DNA of 33,996 nt, from the NCBI RefSeq assembly GCF_017353415.1, contig NZ_JAFMPX010000038.1, positions 1-33,996 of the forward strand. Reading direction: 5' to 3'. A program made the position numbers and the translations under genes. Positions 15,687-23,527 of the stretch are shown one piece after another. The DNA is from Arthrobacter sp. E3 (GTDB lineage Bacteria; Actinomycetota; Actinomycetes; Actinomycetales; Micrococcaceae). Numbering within the stretch: the stretch's first letter is position 1; each line of letters starts with the position of its first letter. The notes under the pieces were generated by a model, which was given only the letters and a program-made list of their open reading frames with translations, was not told the origin of the DNA and ran no database searches.

Positions 15687-15715
15687 GGTGGCAGGACACC
15701 TGCTGTCCTGCCACC
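15687..15715. terminator. Strong bidirectional terminator
   Basis: GGTGGCAGGACA (15687-15698) and TGTCCTGCCACC (15704-15715) form a perfect 12-bp stem with the 5-nt loop CCTGC. It stands between the third LuxR gene and the convergent cysC gene and can serve both strands. No T-run is present on either side. Confidence 0.75.
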
Positions 15716-15829
15716 AAGGACTGGAACATCTGGGTTAACTGCAACGAAAAGTCGTTGACAGCAACACCCGCGGTGCGTGACTGGCAAAAAGCTACCTGGA
15801 AAATCGCGACAAACAGCAAAGACCTAACC

Positions 15830-17146
15830 CTAGAAATGCTGGGAAGCGGACCTAACCGGGCTTGGTTTTAAAGTGCCGGCGTCAACGAGGCAGCTGCGAA
15901 TACGCGCCACAGCTTCGGCAATACTCAGCTCGGATGTATCCAGATGCAGGTCTGCATCATATGGGTACTCGTACGGTGAATCTATGCCTGTGAAATCCTT
16001 GACTTCGCCACGCCGGGCCTTTGCATATAGACCCTTTCTGTCCCTTGACTCGCAGACCGGCAGGGGAGTGGAAATATGGACCAACAGAAACCCCCCAACA
16101 CGTTCAGCCATGTTCCGCACCTGTTTGCGGGTCGCGTCAAACGGGGCTATCGGTGCGCAGACAGCGATCCCGCCTGTCGCCGAAACTAGCGATGCCACCC
16201 AGCCGATGCGCTGGATGTTTGCCTCCCTGTCAGCCTTCGAGAATCCAAGGCCTGGTGAGAGGATCCTGCGGACGTCGTCGCCGTCGAGCAAGGTGAGCGG
16301 AACTGCTGTATCCTGTTGAATCTCCTCCGCCAGAGCGCGGGCCACAGTTGACTTTCCGGAGCCGGAAAGGCCCGTCAAAAAGACTACAGTGCCAGTGGGG
16401 GACAAGAGGTTCGCGGCCTCATGGACCTCGGCGGGCATCCCGTTGGCAACCGTGTAGTCAAGGACCTGGTTGGCGCCAAGGGAACGCAACACGTGCTTCT
16501 GCAGCACGTGATCCCGCCGAGATGCCTCACGGGGGTCTGCCGGCAGTACCACAAGCCCAACTTTCGCTCCGTCGATACGGAGTGCCGCGGATTCGAGTTC
16601 GTGCAACAAACTTAAAACCGTGTACCTTCCGTGGGGTTGTGGACCAGACAGCGCGACGAGCCACAGTTGTGAGTTCGTCTGAAACGCGGTAGTCATGGCG
16701 GCGGCAAGCTGCCATGGCCGGGGTGTTTCAGAGAAAACCGCGACCACGAGCGGCGAATGAGCTTGGTCGCTGAGGTGGAGTGGCTCAGTAATCCGCAGGC
16801 GCCTGACAGGTGGATGCTCCGCGCTTCTGAGCCGGGTGAGAGGACCGGCCAAGTACACGGATTCACCGTCCACAGACACATGCGAACTCTCCACGTCCAG
16901 ACGGGCCAGCGGTGTGCCGTCCGGGTCGGTTAACAGCAATCCAGCTTGAGCAACTGCCTCATGTCCCACCTGCGGCGGAACTTTGAGGGAAAATGGTGCC
17001 GGCCAGTTGATGGGGACCGCCGACGGCAGGCAATACCCGTCAGCGGGTGCGAACAGCCCGCCGGAGAGTAGCTCCAGCTCGTCGAGGCTGGCACCCGAGA
17101 GGGCCAGCATCGCGGCCGTGGCGCCGCTTCGATCAGTTGTTATCAT
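15830..17146 (-). CDS. cysC: Adenylyl-sulfate (APS) kinase with a degenerate ATP-sulfurylase-like N-terminus
   Basis: APS kinase phosphorylates APS to PAPS, the sulfate donor. In the 438-residue protein the C-terminal 190 residues are a full CysC domain. Numbered from ATG 17146, GLSGSGKST is at about 259-267, LDGDDVRRIL near 287-296, FSKADREAN near 302-310 and KDFTGIDSPYEYP near 383-395. The N-terminal 240 residues resemble the PUA-like and catalytic parts of ATP sulfurylase (AAAMTTAFQT near 148-157), but the usual nucleotide-binding QxRNPxH motif is missing, so this half is probably not catalytic. I chose ATG 17146 (AAGGAG 8 nt upstream) rather than the in-frame TTG at 17152. It follows the permease gene by 2 nt and forms an operon with it. 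Confidence 0.92.
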   Translation of the reverse strand: MITTDRSGATAAMLALSGASLDELELLSGGLFAPADGYCLPSAVPINWPAPFSLKVPPQVGHEAVAQAGLLLTDPDGTPLARLDVESSHVSVDGESVYLAGPLTRLRSAEHPPVRRLRITEPLHLSDQAHSPLVVAVFSETPRPWQLAAAMTTAFQTNSQLWLVALSGPQPHGRYTVLSLLHELESAALRIDGAKVGLVVLPADPREASRRDHVLQKHVLRSLGANQVLDYTVANGMPAEVHEAANLLSPTGTVVFLTGLSGSGKSTVARALAEEIQQDTAVPLTLLDGDDVRRILSPGLGFSKADREANIQRIGWVASLVSATGGIAVCAPIAPFDATRKQVRNMAERVGGFLLVHISTPLPVCESRDRKGLYAKARRGEVKDFTGIDSPYEYPYDADLHLDTSELSIAEAVARIRSCLVDAGTLKPSPVRSASQHF

Positions 17147-17148
17147 GT

Positions 17149-18138
17149 TCAATTCTCCTTGTCAAGGGGGCCCGTGCCCACGCAGGCAGCAGCCTGCTGT
17201 CGTTGATGGCTTTCTGTCGTGGCCAGGGCTGGCAGGCCGTGGCGTTGGCGCACAACCATCCAGATCAGAGGGGCAGTGACCAGCAGCACGGCCAAGACGA
17301 CCCCCGTGGCGAGGTTGGGAACTCCAAGCATTTTCAATGCGGAGGCCAGCAGCACAAAGGCCAACGCCCTCCTGACGAATCCACCCGACAGTCTGCTGGA
17401 CAGCTGTGCACCGATGTAGACACCCGGTATGCTGCCAATCAGCAACGGAATGGTTAGAGCAAGGTCAAGGTCGCCAAAGAACGTATGGCCCAGAGCGGCA
17501 GCCGCCACCAGCGGCACCGCCTGGAGCAGGTCAGTGCCGACCAGCTGGTTGGCTTTCATTGCCGGATATAGTGCCATCATGCCGATGATCATGATGGATC
17601 CCGAACCCACCGATGTCATCCCGACGACGACACCGCCGAGAACCCCCAACAACACTGTGGGAACAGGCCTGACCCGAAACTCCGCCCGCACTTCCGGCGC
17701 TGGCGGCATTGAACGTTCCTTGGCCCTTTGGACCAGCTTGATGTAGGAACGAACTGCCAACAGCACGGCCGAAAGCAGCAAGGCAGCCCCCAAGGCGGTC
17801 CGGACGCCAGCTTGGACGGCTTCACCCGGTCCCATCCACTTCAGTATGAGGACCCCGCAAAACGCTGCCGGCACTGAACCGACAGCCAGCCACTTCACCA
17901 CTGACAAATTCACCGTATTTCGCCTCAAGTGAACCAGTGAACCAATAGGTTTCATTACGGCGCTGGCGACCAGGTCACTAGACACCGCAGCCAAGGGGGG
18001 AACCCCAAAGAACAACACGAGGGCCGGTGTCATCAAGGCCCCACCGCCCATGCCTGTCAGTCCAACCACAATTGCCACCCCGAAAGCGGCCACACCCATC
18101 CAAATGTCCATAGCCACAGATTGTGCCAGCACGGCCAT
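17149..18138 (-). CDS. TauE/SafE-family membrane permease, possible sulfate transporter
   Basis: A 329-residue integral membrane protein with about eight hydrophobic helices in two halves. The N-terminal half has the glycine-rich GLTGMGGGALMTPAL motif and SDLVASAVMKPIGSLVHLRR. The second half repeats the pattern (GMTSVGSGSIMIIGMMAL, QLVGTDLLQAVPL). These are hallmarks of the TSUP family, whose members move sulfur compounds and other organic anions. Substrate cannot be told from sequence. Its placement 2 nt upstream of cysC and divergent from cysQDN makes sulfate or a related anion the best guess. ATG 18138 has no clear Shine-Dalgarno, and ATG 18111 is an alternative. Confidence 0.85.
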   Translation of the reverse strand: MAVLAQSVAMDIWMGVAAFGVAIVVGLTGMGGGALMTPALVLFFGVPPLAAVSSDLVASAVMKPIGSLVHLRRNTVNLSVVKWLAVGSVPAAFCGVLILKWMGPGEAVQAGVRTALGAALLLSAVLLAVRSYIKLVQRAKERSMPPAPEVRAEFRVRPVPTVLLGVLGGVVVGMTSVGSGSIMIIGMMALYPAMKANQLVGTDLLQAVPLVAAAALGHTFFGDLDLALTIPLLIGSIPGVYIGAQLSSRLSGGFVRRALAFVLLASALKMLGVPNLATGVVLAVLLVTAPLIWMVVRQRHGLPALATTESHQRQQAAACVGTGPLDKEN

Positions 18139-18488
18139 ACGTGGGGGTATGCGTAATTTCGGCTCCTACCGAGTGGTGGTTGCAAGGCAGCTAAGCCGCA
18201 GCGACGGGAGAAAGGTGGGTATGGATGCGGGCAGCAACACAAAACAAGTAGTTGTTCGTGCAGTGCGCGTAGCCACCGGGTTGGAAACGGGTGAACGGTA
18301 CTGATGTAGACCGGCCTGATTCGCCATAACGTTGAGACATCAACATTCGGAAACATCTTGAACATGTCGAAAACGCATCGTCTCAGCGTTTCGGACGGAA
18401 AAGTTCTACAAGTCTTTGGAAAGGTCTCAGGGGGTCTACATAATGTGGTCAAGTTGCGGGGCTCATCCCTGGGAAAATCTGAACTCAC
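18139..18488. other. Divergent intergenic region, no gene
   Basis: This stretch lies between the minus-strand permease and the second sugar transferase and must hold promoters in both directions, though I cannot name a confident one for the permease. GTTGA-GACA-TCAAC (18331-18344) is a short inverted repeat. GGTCTCAG at 18423-18430 lies in a block that resembles 10586-10640 before the first sugar transferase (GGAA..GTTC, then GGAAAGGTCTCAGG). Confidence 0.45.
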
Positions 18489-18517
18489 TTGTGATGCTTC
18501 AAAATGTTGGACAATAT
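18489..18517 (+). promoter_or_regulatory. Weak promoter candidate for the sugar transferase-cysQDN operon
   Basis: TTGTGA (18489-18494), a 17-nt spacer and CAATAT (18512-18517) occupy the same place relative to the leader hairpin as the better promoter at 10682-10709. The hexamers are poor matches. The position match is the main support. Confidence 0.35.
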
Positions 18518-18536
18518 CATGCCCGAGCAACGCCCT

Positions 18537-18636
18537 CCAGGAAAACATACATTCCTGGTGGGCTGCTCCCACATTCGGGACCGGCGACGGAAAAGTCTTC
18601 TGAGACCAAGACTTTCCCCCAGCCGTCGTCGGTCCT
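18537..18636 (+). promoter_or_regulatory. Structured 5' leader element, copy B (probable cis-regulatory RNA)
   Basis: CCAGGAA (18537-18543) and TTCCTGG (18552-18558) form a first hairpin with an 8-nt A-rich loop. GTGGG/CCCAC (18558-18572) follows, then ATTC. The main stem pairs GGGACCGGCGACGG (18577-18590) with CCGTCGTCGGTCCT (18623-18636) over 14 pairs, two G-U. Inside, AAGTCTT (18593-18599) pairs with AAGACTT (18608-18614) around CTGAGACC. The 3' internal loop TCCCCCAG is identical to copy A. Relative to copy A, three outer pairs and one inner pair changed on both strands, one further outer pair went from G-C to G-U, and one G-U pair is kept at the same place. The element ends 33 nt before the ATG. 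Confidence 0.75.
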
Positions 18637-18669
18637 CTCCACCATCAGTTTCGAAGCTAAGCGGTTGGC

Positions 18670-20190
18670 ATGAGCCGGCTTGAGGGACCAATCGACAAAT
18701 CGATGGGCCTGAGCTTCCGACCTGAGATAAGGTCCCGATTGCTCCGGACGCCCGTTGCGGAATCCGGAGCAAGTTGGGCCAATAGGTACCAGCAACTCCT
18801 ATGGCTGTCGGATACGGTCGTGCTCGTGGTTGTACTGCTTCTGGCCGCACAACTGAGGTTTGGCCCCGGTGGCGGTGAGTTGGGAATTGCCACCTTTGAG
18901 ATTGGCTATCCAACCTTTTCGGTGGTAGTTGCGGTTCTCTGGCTGGCAACTTTGGGAATATACCGGACCCGCGACATTCGCGTGCTGGGACTTGGCCTTG
19001 ATGAATACAAGCGGGTAGTCTCCGCTACGGTCTCCTTGCTGGGAATCTTGGCCATCTTGGCCATGGCACTCAGCATTGAAGTGGCGCGAGGTTACTTTGC
19101 TCTTGCCTTTCCGCTCGGTATTGCAGGGCTCCTAGCGTCCCGCTGGATCATGCGTAGCTGGTTGAACTGGCAACGTCTGTCCGGGCATTACCTGGCCCGC
19201 GTCATTGTTCTGGGCCGGCGCAGGGACGTCAGCTACGTGATTGGGCAAGTTCGAAAGAAGTCCGGAGCCGCGTACCAAGTCATCGGTGTGGCCCTGCCGG
19301 ACGGCAACTCCCAAACATTTATGAAGGACGGGAAAGAGAACGTGCCGGTGGTGGCGTCAATCACGACGGTCGTGGATGCAGTCAAAAAGTTCAATGTAGA
19401 CGCCGTCATCGTTGCAGGGCCCGTTAGGGGCGGAAGTAGGTACGTGCAGGAACTCGGCTGGGACCTTGAAGGAACCGATACGGAGATTATTTTGGCTACC
19501 GGCCTGACCAGCGTGGCCGGACCCCGCATACATGCCAGACCAGTGGAGGGGCTGCCGCTGATGCATGTTGAACTCCCACAGTACAAGGGGATGAAGCATG
19601 CGTTGAAGAGGATCTTGGACATAACTTTTTCGGCGGCGGCCCTACTGATCCTGCTACCCGTGTTTATCGTCCTGGCAATCGTTATTCACCGCAACAGCCC
19701 CGGTCGCGTGTTTTTCCGGCAGGAACGGATCGGACGGACGGGGGAAAAGTTCTTCATGTACAAGTTCCGCTCCATGGTCCAAACCGCCGAGGACGACAAA
19801 GCCGCGCTGCTGGCACTGAATGAAGGCGCGGGTCCCCTCTTTAAGCTGCGTGACGATCCCAGGGTTACCAACGTCGGGCAATGGCTTCGCAAGTACTCGC
19901 TGGACGAGCTGCCCCAATTCTGGAACGTTTTGATCGGTGACATGAGCCTCGTCGGTCCGCGGCCCCCGTTGGCCAGTGAAGTGGAAAAGTACGAGAAACG
20001 CGTTCTGCGGAAACTCTATATCAAACCGGGCTTGACAGGCATGTGGCAAGTCAATGGCCGCTCGGAGCTTGACTGGCAGGACAGCGTCAGGCTGGATCTT
20101 TACTACGTCGAAAACTGGTCATTGGCCGGTGATCTGCTGATCCTTTTGCGGACAGCAAAAATGCTAATTAGACCAGAGGGGGCATTCTAA
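18670..20190 (+). CDS. Polyprenyl-phosphate sugar-1-phosphate transferase (WbaP/WcaJ/CpsE type), copy B
   Basis: A 506-residue paralogue of the enzyme at 10902, with the same order of parts: four N-terminal membrane helices (about 45-63, 80-97, 118-136, 142-158), a Rossmann-like domain beginning VIVLGRRRDV near 178, a hydrophobic helix (316-340), then QERIGR (351-356), KFRSM (365-369), DELPQFWNVL (412-421), SLVGPRPP (426-433) and KPGLTGMWQV (452-461). The two share long identical stretches such as EGLPLMHVELPQY, so they probably arose by duplication, though they may load different sugars. ATG 18670 has only a weak ribosome site. The stop overlaps the cysQ start (TAATG), making this the first gene of a four-gene operon with sulfate activation genes. 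Confidence 0.93.
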   Translation: MSRLEGPIDKSMGLSFRPEIRSRLLRTPVAESGASWANRYQQLLWLSDTVVLVVVLLLAAQLRFGPGGGELGIATFEIGYPTFSVVVAVLWLATLGIYRTRDIRVLGLGLDEYKRVVSATVSLLGILAILAMALSIEVARGYFALAFPLGIAGLLASRWIMRSWLNWQRLSGHYLARVIVLGRRRDVSYVIGQVRKKSGAAYQVIGVALPDGNSQTFMKDGKENVPVVASITTVVDAVKKFNVDAVIVAGPVRGGSRYVQELGWDLEGTDTEIILATGLTSVAGPRIHARPVEGLPLMHVELPQYKGMKHALKRILDITFSAAALLILLPVFIVLAIVIHRNSPGRVFFRQERIGRTGEKFFMYKFRSMVQTAEDDKAALLALNEGAGPLFKLRDDPRVTNVGQWLRKYSLDELPQFWNVLIGDMSLVGPRPPLASEVEKYEKRVLRKLYIKPGLTGMWQVNGRSELDWQDSVRLDLYYVENWSLAGDLLILLRTAKMLIRPEGAF

Positions 20191-21044
20191 TGATCAGATA
20201 CCAAAACGTGACAAACCCACAAGGTCGGGTTGCGGAACCACTTGGCGTCGGCCGGGACCAGGCGCTGGCAGTCTCGCTTGCACGGGACGCCGGAAAAATG
20301 CTCGTGGAACTCCAGCAGCAAGCGAGTGAACAACATGTTGGCGGTCCGGAACTCAAGGCCAGAGGCGACAAGCTTTCCCAGGACTTTTTGGCCGAGATGC
20401 TGGGACGTGAACGGCCAGCTGACGCGGTCCTGTCTGAGGAAGCGACGGACAATCTCGACCGCCTCGCTGCGAAGCGGGTATGGATCATCGATCCCTTGGA
20501 CGGAACTAGGGAGTTCTCCGAAGGCAGGAAGGACTGGGCTGTCCATGTGGCGCTGTGGGAGGAAGGCTCTCTTGTTGCAGGTGCCGTGGCGCTTCCAGGC
20601 ATGGGCACCATGATTGGCCAGGACCGCCCCGCAGGGAAGCCGAATTTCAGCGATGGAACGCGCCTGCGAATCGCAGTTTCGCGCAGCCGCCCCCCGGAAT
20701 TTGCATTGCGGGTTGCGGAAGAACTGGACGCTGAACTCGTGCCGATGGGATCCGCCGGTTACAAGACCTGGGCCGTCACCGCCGGCGAGGTGGATGCCTA
20801 CCTGCATGCGGGCGGTCAGTATGAATGGGATTCGGCAGCACCGGTGTTTGCCGCACGCGCGGAGGGCATGCACACCAGCCGGATCGATGGCACACCCCTG
20901 GAATACAACCAGGCCCATCCCTACCTTCCAGATTTGCTGGTGTGCCAGCCGCACATCGGTTCGCTGCTATTGAACGCCATCGGCAGGGCGCTTACTGCCG
21001 AAACGGAAAAAGTTAAGACATTTGCTGAGGGGGGCTTGAAATGA
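20190..21044 (+). CDS. cysQ: 3'(2'),5'-bisphosphate nucleotidase (CysQ, inositol monophosphatase fold)
   Basis: CysQ removes the 3'-phosphate from PAP, the inhibitory by-product of PAPS-using sulfotransferases and reductases, and may also act on PAPS. The 284-residue protein has the metal-binding signatures of the FIG superfamily: GDKLSQDF near 59-66, the acidic pair in LSEE (81-84), IDPLDGTREF (100-109) and the C-terminal YEWDSAAP (211-218). Length is normal. ATG 20190 overlaps the sugar-transferase stop by one base, and the gene's own TGA overlaps the cysD ATG by 4 nt (ATGA). Expression should therefore be tightly coupled to both. Other inositol-phosphatase family activities cannot be excluded, but the cysDN context favours PAP. 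Confidence 0.9.
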   Translation: MIRYQNVTNPQGRVAEPLGVGRDQALAVSLARDAGKMLVELQQQASEQHVGGPELKARGDKLSQDFLAEMLGRERPADAVLSEEATDNLDRLAAKRVWIIDPLDGTREFSEGRKDWAVHVALWEEGSLVAGAVALPGMGTMIGQDRPAGKPNFSDGTRLRIAVSRSRPPEFALRVAEELDAELVPMGSAGYKTWAVTAGEVDAYLHAGGQYEWDSAAPVFAARAEGMHTSRIDGTPLEYNQAHPYLPDLLVCQPHIGSLLLNAIGRALTAETEKVKTFAEGGLK

Positions 21045-21964
21045 TTGATACAGACAGACGACAGACCAAACGACACCTGACACAACTTCAGGTATTGGAA
21101 GCCGAGGCCATCTACATCATTCGCGAAGTTGTTGCGGAAGTGGAGAACCCGGCCATGATGTTCTCCGGTGGCAAAGACTCGATAGTCATGCTCCACCTTG
21201 CGGCCAAGGCGTTCGCGCCGTCGGCCATACCGTTTCCCGTTTTGCACATCGACACCGGGCACAACTTCCCCGAAGTCCTTGAATTTCGTGATCTTTGCGT
21301 CTCCAAATATCGGGTCAACCTGGTGGTGGGATCCGTGCAGGACGCCATCGATCGCAACGTGGTCTTTGAGGACCGCAGTGGCTCCCGTAACCGAATCCAG
21401 ACCCCGGTGCTCTTGGAAACTGCAGCAAAGCACGGCTTCAACGCCTTGATGGGAGGGGCCCGCCGCGACGAGGAAAAGGCCAGGGCCAAAGAGCGGGTGT
21501 TCTCCTTCCGGGATGAGTTTGGCCAGTGGGACCCCAAGAGCCAGCGTCCTGAGCTGTGGAGCATCTACAACGCGCAAGTGCACGTGGGTGAGAGCATCCG
21601 GGTGTTTCCGCTGTCGAACTGGACAGAACTTGATATCTGGGAATATATCGCGGCAGAAGGAATAGGTGTCCCGCCGATTTACTACGCGCACCAGCGTGAA
21701 GTCTTTGAGCGCAATGGGATGTGGTTCGCCGCCAACAACTTCTGTCAGCCCACTGCCAACGAACCCACGGAGGTCAAGTCCGTGCGGTACCGGACAGTGG
21801 GCGATGCAACCTTGACAGCCGCAGTGCTCTCCGAAGCAGACACGGTGGAGAAGGTTATTGAAGAAGTAAGTGTCACACGGATAACCGAACGCGGAGCCAC
21901 CCGTGGTGACGATAAATTCAGTGAAGCCGCCATGGAAGACCGGAAAAAGGAAGGATACTTCTGA
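21041..21964 (+). CDS. cysD: Sulfate adenylyltransferase subunit 2
   Basis: CysD is the catalytic subunit of the heterodimeric ATP sulfurylase that makes APS from sulfate and ATP, driven by GTP hydrolysis in CysN. The 307-residue protein has the PP-loop motif SGGKDS (42-47), VLHIDTGHNFPEVLEFRD (67-84) and GGARRDEEKAR (138-148), and ends in the usual KKEGYF. Length is standard. ATG 21041 is preceded by GAGGGGGG at a suitable distance and overlaps the cysQ stop. Its TGA overlaps the cysN start by one base. NodP in rhizobia is a known homologue used for sulfating a signal glycan, a useful comparison for this setting. Confidence 0.97.
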   Translation: MIDTDRRQTKRHLTQLQVLEAEAIYIIREVVAEVENPAMMFSGGKDSIVMLHLAAKAFAPSAIPFPVLHIDTGHNFPEVLEFRDLCVSKYRVNLVVGSVQDAIDRNVVFEDRSGSRNRIQTPVLLETAAKHGFNALMGGARRDEEKARAKERVFSFRDEFGQWDPKSQRPELWSIYNAQVHVGESIRVFPLSNWTELDIWEYIAAEGIGVPPIYYAHQREVFERNGMWFAANNFCQPTANEPTEVKSVRYRTVGDATLTAAVLSEADTVEKVIEEVSVTRITERGATRGDDKFSEAAMEDRKKEGYF

Positions 21965-23211
21965 TGGATCTGCTCAGATTTGCCACAGCTGGATCAGTGG
22001 ACGACGGGAAAAGTACGCTCATTGGTCGCTTGCTCTATGACTCAAAGTCGATCTTTACCGATCAACTTGAAGCTGTAGAACGTGCCAGTGTCAGCATGGG
22101 CGCTGAATATACCGAACTTGCGCTGCTGACCGACGGCCTGCGGGCCGAGAGGGAACAAGGGATCACCATTGATGTGGCCTACCGCTATTTTGCAACGGCC
22201 AAGCGAAAGTTCATCATCGCCGACACTCCGGGTCATATCCAGTACACCCGGAACATGGTCACAGGGGCATCCACGGCGGACCTCGCCATAGTCCTGGTGG
22301 ACGCACGGAAGGGAATTCTGGAACAGAGCCGCAGGCACGCATTCCTTGTTTCCCTGCTTAGAGTCCCGCATTTGGTCCTGGCCATCAACAAGATGGATTT
22401 AGTGGGGTGGTCCGAAGAAAGATTTGAGGAGATCCGCGACGAATTCATTGAATTTGCTGCAAAGCTGGACATCCCTGATTTGACGGTTATTCCGGTGTCC
22501 GCACTTACCGGCGACAATGTTGTGTCGATGTCTGACAACATGCCCTGGTATACAGGTACACCATTGCTTAATCATTTGGAAAATGTTTATGTGGGCAGCG
22601 ACAGAAACTTGGTTGATGGCAGATTCCCTGTCCAATATGTGGTCCGGCCCCATTCAAATCAATTTCATGACTACCGGGGATATGCGGGAAAAATTGCCAG
22701 CGGTGTGATGAAGGTTGGCGATGAAGTGATCGTACTGCCCAGCGGGATGCCGTCACGCATCTCGGGCATAGACTACGGCGGCAAGGCGGTCGAGGAAGCG
22801 TTTGCTCCCATGTCGGTGACCGTGCGGCTGGAGGACGATATTGACATCTCCCGCGGGGACATGATCTGCCGGCCCAACAATCAGCCGGAAGTCTCCCAGG
22901 ATATTGACGCCATGGTTGCCTGGATGAGTGACGAACCCCTGCGGCCCGGGCAAAAATTCGCCATAAAGCACACCACGCGCCGGACTAGGGCATTCGTCAA
23001 GGACATCTATTACGAACTTGACGTCAACACCCTGCACCGGAACGAGGGGGCCAGCGCGTTGCAGCTGAACATGATCGGCCGTGTCAAACTGCGCACAACC
23101 AGCCCCCTGCTGGCAGACCCCTACAGCCGCAACCGGGAGACCGGTGGATTTGTGCTCATCGATGAGCGTAGCAATGCAACCGTCGGGGCCGGCATGGTGG
23201 TTCGCGCATAG
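21964..23211 (+). CDS. cysN: Sulfate adenylyltransferase subunit 1 (GTPase)
   Basis: CysN couples GTP hydrolysis to APS formation by CysD. The 415-residue protein is an EF-Tu-like GTPase with G1 AGSVDDGKST (9-18), REQGITID (63-70) in the switch region, G3 DTPGH (87-91) and G4 NKMD (142-145), followed by two beta-barrel domains. It lacks the C-terminal APS kinase that is fused in NodQ-type and many actinobacterial CysNC proteins. That activity is supplied by the separate divergent cysC. It is shorter than the E. coli protein but complete by motif. It starts at ATG 21964 within the cysD stop and ends the operon just before a strong terminator. Confidence 0.97.
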   Translation: MDLLRFATAGSVDDGKSTLIGRLLYDSKSIFTDQLEAVERASVSMGAEYTELALLTDGLRAEREQGITIDVAYRYFATAKRKFIIADTPGHIQYTRNMVTGASTADLAIVLVDARKGILEQSRRHAFLVSLLRVPHLVLAINKMDLVGWSEERFEEIRDEFIEFAAKLDIPDLTVIPVSALTGDNVVSMSDNMPWYTGTPLLNHLENVYVGSDRNLVDGRFPVQYVVRPHSNQFHDYRGYAGKIASGVMKVGDEVIVLPSGMPSRISGIDYGGKAVEEAFAPMSVTVRLEDDIDISRGDMICRPNNQPEVSQDIDAMVAWMSDEPLRPGQKFAIKHTTRRTRAFVKDIYYELDVNTLHRNEGASALQLNMIGRVKLRTTSPLLADPYSRNRETGGFVLIDERSNATVGAGMVVRA

Positions 23212-23232
23212 CTACCATTCGTCGGCGCCACT

Positions 23233-23269
23233 AATTGGGGAGAATCCCACGCAGGGATTCTCTCCAATT
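23233..23269 (+). terminator. Strong terminator after cysN
   Basis: AATTGGGGAGAATCCC (23233-23248) pairs with GGGATTCTCTCCAATT (23254-23269) over 16 bp with a single G-U, around the 5-nt loop ACGCA, 22 nt after the cysN stop. The AT-rich base and lack of another gene make this a confident operon end. Confidence 0.85.
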
Positions 23270-23527
23270 GTGCTGCAGGTTTATATTCTTATAAGACTAC
23301 CTGCAGTCCCCATAAAGTACTTGTGCAGCTACGTATGCCGACAGAAAAAGTACGCATGGTCAGGCTCTGATATTGATTTTAGGCTACCTTTTAGGTAGTC
23401 ATTCGGACATACCGCACGTTAATTTAAGAATTGACGTGATAGTCGCGTTTGGGCGGTGTGTTTATTTGAATTTCAGAGACCGTGAATTAGTTGATAATAA
23501 ATTTGATGCTGCATGTGGGGCCGGTTC
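23270..23527. other. AT-rich intergenic region with two further hairpins
   Basis: No gene seen. CTGCAGGT (23273-23280) and ACCTGCAG (23299-23306) form an 8-bp inverted repeat whose interior holds TTATA/TATAA (23281-23285, 23290-23294), a near-continuous stem with a 4-nt bulge. GGCTACCT (23382-23389) and AGGTAGTC (23393-23400) form an 8-bp hairpin with one G-U. The sequence is much richer in A and T than the flanking genes. TTGACG at 23431-23436 could be a -35 box, but I find no matching -10. Confidence 0.5.
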
